In this document: positions 42,361 to 46,964 of the stretch, one piece after another
How the letters are laid out: every line of letters starts with the position of its first letter
Numbering within the stretch: position 1 is the stretch's first letter
Source of the DNA: CALCCV01 sp964388665
GTDB lineage: Bacteria; Bdellovibrionota; Bdellovibrionia; Bdellovibrionales; Bdellovibrionaceae
Assembly: GCA_964388665.1 (NCBI GenBank)
Contig: CAYMBJ010000027.1
Coordinates: 1-46,964 of the forward strand
Direction of reading: 5' to 3'
Length of the DNA: 46,964 nt
Translations under genes and position numbers: made by a program
Notes under the pieces: generated by a model
Told to the model about the DNA's origin: nothing
Databases searched by the model: none
Seen by the model: only the letters and a program-made list of their open reading frames with translations

Positions 42361-43641
42361 ATGTACGCATTGGCTCAATTAACGTGGCAGGCGGCTCAAG
42401 AGAAACTGCAAAAATTTTCGAAAAAAATTGTCGTTAAAAAGTATGGTGGCGCCACACTAGAGACCGTCGCGAATTTAAAGCGAGTGGCTGCGGCCGTCGC
42501 CGAGGAGCACAGACAAGGACACGCCTTGGTGGTAGCAGTCAGCGCAATGGGCAAAACCACAAATCAACTCATTGATCTTGCTCATCAGGTGAGTGCAGCT
42601 CCTTCTCGGCGCGAAATGGACATGCTGCTGTCCGCAGGAGAGCGCACCTCAATGGCTCTGTTGACGATGGCTCTCAATGATCTCAATGTTCCGGCCATTA
42701 GTTTTACAGGAAGTCAGGCGGGAGTGATCACGACGGACTCACATGAGGATGCTCACATCATCGATATGCGCCCGCAACGGGTAGTAGAGGCCCTTCTTGA
42801 AAACAAAGTGGCGGTCATTGCGGGTTTTCAGGGAGTTTCAGATCAGCGAAAAGAAGTCACGACACTGGGTAGGGGTGGCACCGATCTCACAGCCATTGCC
42901 ATGGCCTGTGCACTGAACGCGGAATGCTGTGAAATCCTCAAAGAGGTTTCAGGAGTCAGCAATGCTGATCCACAGCTTTTTGGCGGGACTCAGGAGATCT
43001 CCGAACTCAATTATCAACAACTCCTCAATATGACTTTCTGGGGCGCGAGAGTGATCCAGTATCGAGCTGCCGAGATGGCTGCTAAAAATCAGCTGCCCCT
43101 ATTTGTGGGAAGGGCATTCAGCGAAAAAAGAGAGGGCACCATGATCAACAAGAGGTATGAAAAACTTGAAGTAACTGCCGTTACCGGCTTTTCGCGCATT
43201 GCTCTAATAGAGTTACATGCAGGGGTCACCATTGCATCCTTCTTAAAGCTCCTCACAGAACAGGAAATTCCACATCCACAACTTTTGGCAATCGACAGCG
43301 ATCAAGCAACATCACAGATCGCAACCGGCGAATCAACATCGCCATATGGTTTTAGAGTGTGGGCTGCAGCACCCACTGAAATTATGAACGATCTCGCAGA
43401 ACTCAAAGCTCCTCTGATTATAAAAGACCTCAAAACCAATGTCGCCAGCCTCACTGTTTCTGGTGGCGCCTTCACCAATACGGAAAATTTGAATGGCATT
43501 TTGGAACACCTTGATGGATTGAAGATAAAATTTTCGAAAATGATCCATTCGCCAAAAGCCCTCACTTTTTTTATCAGTGGCGATCAGTTTCATCCTGCTC
43601 ACGAGGCGCTCCAAAAAATGCTAACCAAAATCCAACAATAA
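42361..43641 (+). CDS. aspartate kinase
   Basis: First step of the lysine, threonine and methionine pathway. 426 residues. KKYGGATLETV corresponds to the KFGGTS nucleotide/substrate motif, with Ala-Thr in place of the usual Thr-Ser; LSAGERTSMALL and LGRGGTDLTAIAMA are the other marks of the kinase domain. The last 150 residues form two ACT-like regulatory units. Start: ATG at 42361 is adjacent to AAGGA (too close), while a TTG at 42370 would sit at ideal distance; a GTG at 42334 is also open. Stands alone, divergent from dinB. Confidence 0.88.
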   Translation: MYALAQLTWQAAQEKLQKFSKKIVVKKYGGATLETVANLKRVAAAVAEEHRQGHALVVAVSAMGKTTNQLIDLAHQVSAAPSRREMDMLLSAGERTSMALLTMALNDLNVPAISFTGSQAGVITTDSHEDAHIIDMRPQRVVEALLENKVAVIAGFQGVSDQRKEVTTLGRGGTDLTAIAMACALNAECCEILKEVSGVSNADPQLFGGTQEISELNYQQLLNMTFWGARVIQYRAAEMAAKNQLPLFVGRAFSEKREGTMINKRYEKLEVTAVTGFSRIALIELHAGVTIASFLKLLTEQEIPHPQLLAIDSDQATSQIATGESTSPYGFRVWAAAPTEIMNDLAELKAPLIIKDLKTNVASLTVSGGAFTNTENLNGILEHLDGLKIKFSKMIHSPKALTFFISGDQFHPAHEALQKMLTKIQQ

Positions 43642-43754
43642 AAACTGCGACAGAGGGCGCCTGAAGGCTTGACCTTCTTAGTCGCTGTGGGCTTTAATCT
43701 GGCGTCGCCGATCTCGGGCATTCGTAGGATTAAAAAAAATTTTAGGAGGACTCA

Positions 43755-44111
43755 ATGCAATTTTTTTCTGTCGTGTTAGCGAGCATCACTTTTTTATGTT
43801 TTTCTTGGACATCTCAAGCTGCCGAACTTCATTTGTCAGGTGGTGAAACCGCAACAATTCAAGCAAATGTTTCCACCTATGTCACTTGCAGTGGGCAGGG
43901 TGGCGGTGGCAACTGTTCTATCATCGTCGAAGGATTTGCAGCTCAGTTAAAGGCCTGCTACAACACCTATTCCGGCGGTTACTGCTCCAATAAGTATTGG
44001 CCAGACTTCAAAGCAAATAATCCTAAATGCTATTACGGCGCTATTGGTGTCTGTTTGGAATATTGCGAGAAAACCTATTCTGGCGGCTACTGTGCTGATA
44101 AATGCAACTAG
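43755..44111 (+). CDS. small secreted Cys-rich protein
   Basis: 118 residues; ATG eight bases after AGGAGG. Signal peptide about 1-22 (ending SQA). The mature part has nine Cys (45, 54, 68, 77, 92, 100, 104, 113, 117). The first 30 mature residues (ELHLSGGETATIQANVSTYV then TCSGQGGGG) match the start of the other Cys-rich gene at 46550-46858. The rest has a repeated motif Cys-x2-TYSGGYC (68-77 and 104-113). Function unknown; disulfide-stabilised exported protein inferred. It is 51 bases ahead of the phosphodiesterase-type lipoprotein gene. Confidence 0.7.
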   Translation: MQFFSVVLASITFLCFSWTSQAAELHLSGGETATIQANVSTYVTCSGQGGGGNCSIIVEGFAAQLKACYNTYSGGYCSNKYWPDFKANNPKCYYGAIGVCLEYCEKTYSGGYCADKCN

Positions 44112-44162
44112 GAAAAGGTTAATTGAAGGGACCATTAGAACTCAAATTTTGAGGGAGCGATT

Positions 44163-45590
44163 ATGTTGAAAGAAATTAAGTCTTTGATATTTTTCTCAAA
44201 GCGCAAAACGGCACCATTGGTAAAGTCCGTGAGTCTTCTTGCCATTGTTCTGGGAGGGCTCTACACAGCTTCTGGTTGCATATCTGGTGATGGAACCACG
44301 CGCCCCAATGACCCGCCTTTGGTACCCTATGGTGAACCCTATTTCCAAAAAGTTGAGCGGACCAACTCAAAAGAAACCCTCAATAAACCTTATGTCATCA
44401 TGATTTCGATTGATGGCTTTCGCTATGATTATCTCGACAAATATCAACCGCCCTTTTTGAGTAGCTTGGCAAGCAAGGGAACTCGAGCAAAGAGTATGAC
44501 GCCCATTTATCCTTCGCTGACATTTCCAAATCATATTAGTTTGGTCACGGGAAGATACTCAGAGAACCATGGCATCGTGGGAAACAACTTTTATGATAGC
44601 AAACGCAATGCGAACTATGAAATGCGTAACGGCGCCACTGTAAATGATAAAAGCTGGTACTCCGGTGAACCTCTTTGGGCTGCCGCGGAACGCAACGGAA
44701 TGATATCTGCGGTTTGCTTTTGGGTGGGATCAGAAGCCGACATAGACGGAGTAAGCCCCACATTTGTGCGTCCCTATGAAGATGCTCTGCCTCATGATGA
44801 GCGAATTGAACAGGTGATGCGCTGGCTTCGCCTCCCAGACGCCCAAAGGCCGCATTTTGTTGGCTTGTATTTTTCAAAAGTTGACTCTATGGGGCACGCA
44901 AATGGACCTGACAGCTCAGAAGTTCGCGACGCCATCCTAGACGTAGATAAGCATCTTGAGCAGCTCTACAACCAAGTCGCCGCACTTGGACTCAAGAATG
45001 TCAATTATGTGATCGTTTCCGATCACGGCATGGAACTTGTGAATCCTGATGGGCTGATCATTGTAAATGATGTCGATGATCCCAGTATCCGAGGTCTTTT
45101 TTCTCGGTGGAAAACCGCAGAACAAGGCGCTCTCTCTTCGTTGTTCCTTGCTGACGAAAAGCTTTCATCTGCAGATGCGAAAATCGAAATCGACCAAATG
45201 TACAGCAAATTGAAAGCGCTACCTTCGGCTGCAAATTACACGGTTTACAAACGCAATGAAATTCCAAAAGACTGGCACTATTCGCATCCCCATCGTGTGG
45301 GAGATATACTGCTTGTTGCCAATACTGGCTACTATTTGAAATTTCATAATTTTTTGATTCAGAACGAACCGAGCCGCAAGACCTCCTTTGCAACCCATGG
45401 GTGGCCTACAGAGTTGACAAGCATGGGCGCTCTCTTCATTGCACAGGGTGAGCAAATTCAATCAGGAAAGGTCATTCCTGCATTCAAAAACATTAATGTC
45501 TATCCTCTGGTGTTGGAGCTATTGAATATCAAAGCGTCAAAACCATATGATGGCGACTTGAACGTACTCAAACCCATTTTAAGAAACTAG
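44163..45590 (+). CDS. nucleotide pyrophosphatase/phosphodiesterase-type lipoprotein
   Basis: A member of the alkaline-phosphatase superfamily (NPP/ENPP-like), 475 residues. A leader ends YTASGC, a lipobox with C39, so it is a membrane-bound lipoprotein facing the periplasm or outside. Metal and nucleophile positions: D84 (ISIDGF), T120 (PSLTFPNH), D241 and H245 (DSMGHANGPD), D287 and H288 (VSDHGM), and a late His in FATHGW. The complete zinc set implies phosphodiester or pyrophosphate hydrolysis of nucleotides or phospholipid heads. ATG follows GGGAG. Confidence 0.88.
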   Translation: MLKEIKSLIFFSKRKTAPLVKSVSLLAIVLGGLYTASGCISGDGTTRPNDPPLVPYGEPYFQKVERTNSKETLNKPYVIMISIDGFRYDYLDKYQPPFLSSLASKGTRAKSMTPIYPSLTFPNHISLVTGRYSENHGIVGNNFYDSKRNANYEMRNGATVNDKSWYSGEPLWAAAERNGMISAVCFWVGSEADIDGVSPTFVRPYEDALPHDERIEQVMRWLRLPDAQRPHFVGLYFSKVDSMGHANGPDSSEVRDAILDVDKHLEQLYNQVAALGLKNVNYVIVSDHGMELVNPDGLIIVNDVDDPSIRGLFSRWKTAEQGALSSLFLADEKLSSADAKIEIDQMYSKLKALPSAANYTVYKRNEIPKDWHYSHPHRVGDILLVANTGYYLKFHNFLIQNEPSRKTSFATHGWPTELTSMGALFIAQGEQIQSGKVIPAFKNINVYPLVLELLNIKASKPYDGDLNVLKPILRN

Positions 45591-45678
45591 AGATGCCTCA
45601 GAGTCGATAGGAGTCGACTCCTCTCCGTTCATGTGAATATTTGGTAAGAATTTCCTGTCAAAAAATTTGACATTTCGA

Positions 45679-45720
45679 GCCTCCAGGTAATTTGGTACAA
45701 TCGCCACACTACCTGGAGGC
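45679..45720. promoter_or_regulatory. 11-bp perfect inverted repeat spanning the promoter and ribosome site
   Basis: GCCTCCAGGTA (45679-45689) and TACCTGGAGGC (45710-45720) with 20 bases between. The right arm contains the GGAGG of the following gene, and an extended -10 (TGGTACAAT, ending 45701) lies between the arms, whose centres are about 31 bp apart (three DNA turns). It could be a two-site operator, or an RNA stem hiding the ribosome site if transcription starts farther upstream. Confidence 0.5.
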
Positions 45721-45722
45721 CT

Positions 45723-46229
45723 ATGAAGTTTTTTGTCTTGTCACTATTGACGCTCTCATTCGTAGCATGCGCCCCCAATCATGATCAAAAGGAAGACGAA
45801 GAGATGATTCTTTACTCGGAGCTTGAGGGCACTTGGGTCGAGGAGAAGTGCGGATTTTCAGAAAATGATGCCGCCTACGTCCGCGAAGAGATTGATTTTA
45901 CCGCTAAAAATCAGATTCAAGAAAAAATCGTGTACTTCAGTGATATAGGCTGCACCAAAGTTACCAAGACAGAAATCACTGCAACCGCGCAAGTTCAATC
46001 TGCAACGAGCTCAGACGAAAGCTATTTCTTCAAATCTTTACCGAGCAGATTAGACAGCGAAACTCAAACCAAGGGTTACCGCAAAGAATCGCACCTCTAC
46101 ACTTTGGAGACCCTTGACGAAGATCGAATTTCACTAAAGTTGGTAAAGATACTTTTAGAGCGCTACAATGGCCAAGCCGATGAAGAAGTTCCCGATGCAC
46201 CTGCAAAAACTTTCTTTAAGAAGAGATAG
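45723..46229 (+). CDS. small lipoprotein, unknown function
   Basis: 168 residues, leader ending FVACAPN with the lipobox Cys at 16. The mature part is acidic with no recognised domain, one further pair of Cys (CGF and GCTK), and ends PAKTFFKKR. The ATG is only three bases after GGAGG, closer than normal. Preceded by the inverted repeat and probably its own promoter. Function unknown. Confidence 0.6.
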   Translation: MKFFVLSLLTLSFVACAPNHDQKEDEEMILYSELEGTWVEEKCGFSENDAAYVREEIDFTAKNQIQEKIVYFSDIGCTKVTKTEITATAQVQSATSSDESYFFKSLPSRLDSETQTKGYRKESHLYTLETLDEDRISLKLVKILLERYNGQADEEVPDAPAKTFFKKR

Positions 46230-46302
46230 TTGGGCGCTACACATGGCCAACAAATTGCGACCGCCTGGCCAGCGCAGCAAACTTCCACACATTAGGTTTT
46301 AA

Positions 46303-46499
46303 ATGGAGGCGACTTCTCACTCGCTGAAATTAAGAGACCTATGATGGTTACGACAGCAATTGAAGATACCAGTCAGATTGCCAGACTCCTGAAAAAGGAA
46401 AATCTGCTGCGTTCTCGGTGCCAATTCTCACTTCGACGTAGTACATACTACGCCTGCGTTCGATTTGGCACTTGTGGCCTTCCATTTTTACCTTTTTGA
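46303..46499 (+). pseudogene. possible remnant of a GNAT-like gene, interrupted by repeat copy B
   Basis: A 13-codon frame from ATG 46303 ends at TGA overlapping a second ATG at 46341, whose frame begins VTTAIEDTSQIARLL, similar in phrasing to the first strand and helix of GNAT acetyltransferases. It then runs into the repeat at 46382 and becomes meaningless. The match is short and could be chance. The rest of 46230-46549 holds repeat copy B and nothing else I can name. Confidence 0.2.
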
Positions 46500-46530
46500 G
46501 AAGCCTGTATCTGAGGTTTTCAGGAGCCTG
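46382..46530. repeat. 149-bp palindromic repeat, copy B (inverted relative to copy A)
   Basis: Same length as copy A and 136 of 149 identical by hand after reverse complement. The central hairpin reads CGTAGTA-TG-TACTACG in place of CGTAGCA-TG-TGCTACG, so both arms changed and pairing is kept. Ends about 20 bases beyond the stop of the reverse-strand Cys-rich gene. Confidence 0.9.
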
Positions 46531-46549
46531 TTAGCTATTACACCAGATT

Positions 46550-46858
46550 TTAGTTTTCACTGCGACAAGAACACCGTCGGAATCCGCCCGGGTTGAAATC
46601 GGTCACCACGCAGTAACTCCGGGATCCCCCACCCACTTCGCACAAGGTGCCCGGTTGAAGACCCACACAAATCGTATGACCCGTTTGGCACAAACCGCTC
46701 TCTAGATCGCCACCGCCGCTTGATTCACAACGAACGGTCGTCGTCTGTTCAGCTTGAATAGTGACTTCTTCCCCAGGCCGAATTTCCACCCGGCTAGCTA
46801 AAGCTTCGGTTCCTATAGATGCAAACATTAGCGCTGATGCAAACAAAAATTTGCTCAT
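46550..46858 (-). CDS. small secreted Cys-rich protein, relative of the gene at 43755
   Basis: 102 residues; ATG at 46858 with AGGT upstream. Signal peptide about 1-22 (ending LAS). RVEIRPGEEVTIQAEQTTTV then RCESSGGG matches the mature start of the 43755 protein. Seven Cys (44, 57, 64, 73, 83, 96, 98) but arranged differently, and no TYSGGYC repeat. Function unknown; secretion inferred. Unlike its relative it is on the reverse strand and is followed by repeat copy B. Confidence 0.68.
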   Translation of the reverse strand: MSKFLFASALMFASIGTEALASRVEIRPGEEVTIQAEQTTTVRCESSGGGDLESGLCQTGHTICVGLQPGTLCEVGGGSRSYCVVTDFNPGGFRRCSCRSEN

Positions 46859-46964
46859 AAAGATCTACCTGTTGTGTATAACCTGAAAAAACCTTATCGC
46901 TGAACCAATTGCTACTTTGCTCACGACCGTGCGGAGACTTACCAACTTTCACAATGATTCTATG

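Noticed and set aside
45609..45622. 14-bp palindrome AGGAGTCGACTCCT after the phosphodiesterase gene
   Set aside because: Perfect but without loop or T-run; position after a stop codon gives no clear role.

Overview
The window looks like chromosome from a free-swimming predatory or heterotrophic member of Bdellovibrionota (Bdellovibrio or a relative). This is inferred from gene content and layout, not from a marker gene: a single flagellar operon running flgF-flgG-flgA-flgH-flgI-flgJ-flgM-flgN-flgK-flgL-csrA-fliW, a MotA/MotB pair, many secreted proteins, lipoproteins and outer-membrane barrels of unknown role, a caa3-type oxidase, and a moderate-GC genome with very short intergenic gaps. No rRNA, tRNA, CRISPR array, prophage or transposase gene was seen.

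Layout. 1-5 kb: the 3' end of an unknown gene, dsbD (reverse), motA-motB (forward) and a barrel protein. 5-10.5 kb: a DEDDh exonuclease with an apparent WYL domain, a second barrel protein closed by a strong terminator, a lipoprotein, a 2Fe-2S ferredoxin, a short-chain dehydrogenase, trxB and a lone receiver protein. 10.5-10.8 kb: two abutting inverted-repeat elements whose ends are all CTAG. 10.8-15.5 kb: a PilZ protein, two oligopeptide-transporter ATPases without their permeases, an O-methyltransferase and a nitronate-monooxygenase-like flavoprotein. 15.5-21.7 kb (reverse): a membrane cytochrome c, SCO, coxB with a fused cytochrome c, coxA, coxC, coxD and ctaB, a complete caa3 oxidase with its copper and heme assembly factors. 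21.8-26.9 kb: lipid-type genes (alpha/beta hydrolase, fabG, a KAS III-like protein lacking the usual His and Asn, YchJ, acyl-CoA ligase). 26.9-29.2 kb: two secreted proteins, one OB-like and one with Gly-Pro-Leu collagen-like repeats. 29.3-39.9 kb (reverse): the flagellar operon. 40-47 kb: mltD-like, dinB, an aspartokinase, and a run of exported proteins that includes two related Cys-rich small proteins, a phosphodiesterase-type lipoprotein and a small lipoprotein.

Regulation. A textbook sigma-54 element lies upstream of flgF and a good sigma-28 match lies upstream of flgM, in the middle of the operon. This predicts a two-tier scheme in which RpoN makes the rod, ring and hook parts and FliA boosts flgM-N-K-L and probably csrA-fliW. 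Between the two tiers sits a 149-bp palindromic repeat whose end supplies the last codons and stop of flgJ. A second copy, 91% identical and inverted, lies near the right edge, and the two copies show a compensatory base-pair change in the central stem. Reference starts were chosen by Shine-Dalgarno position and signal-peptide logic. All identities and counts were made by hand.
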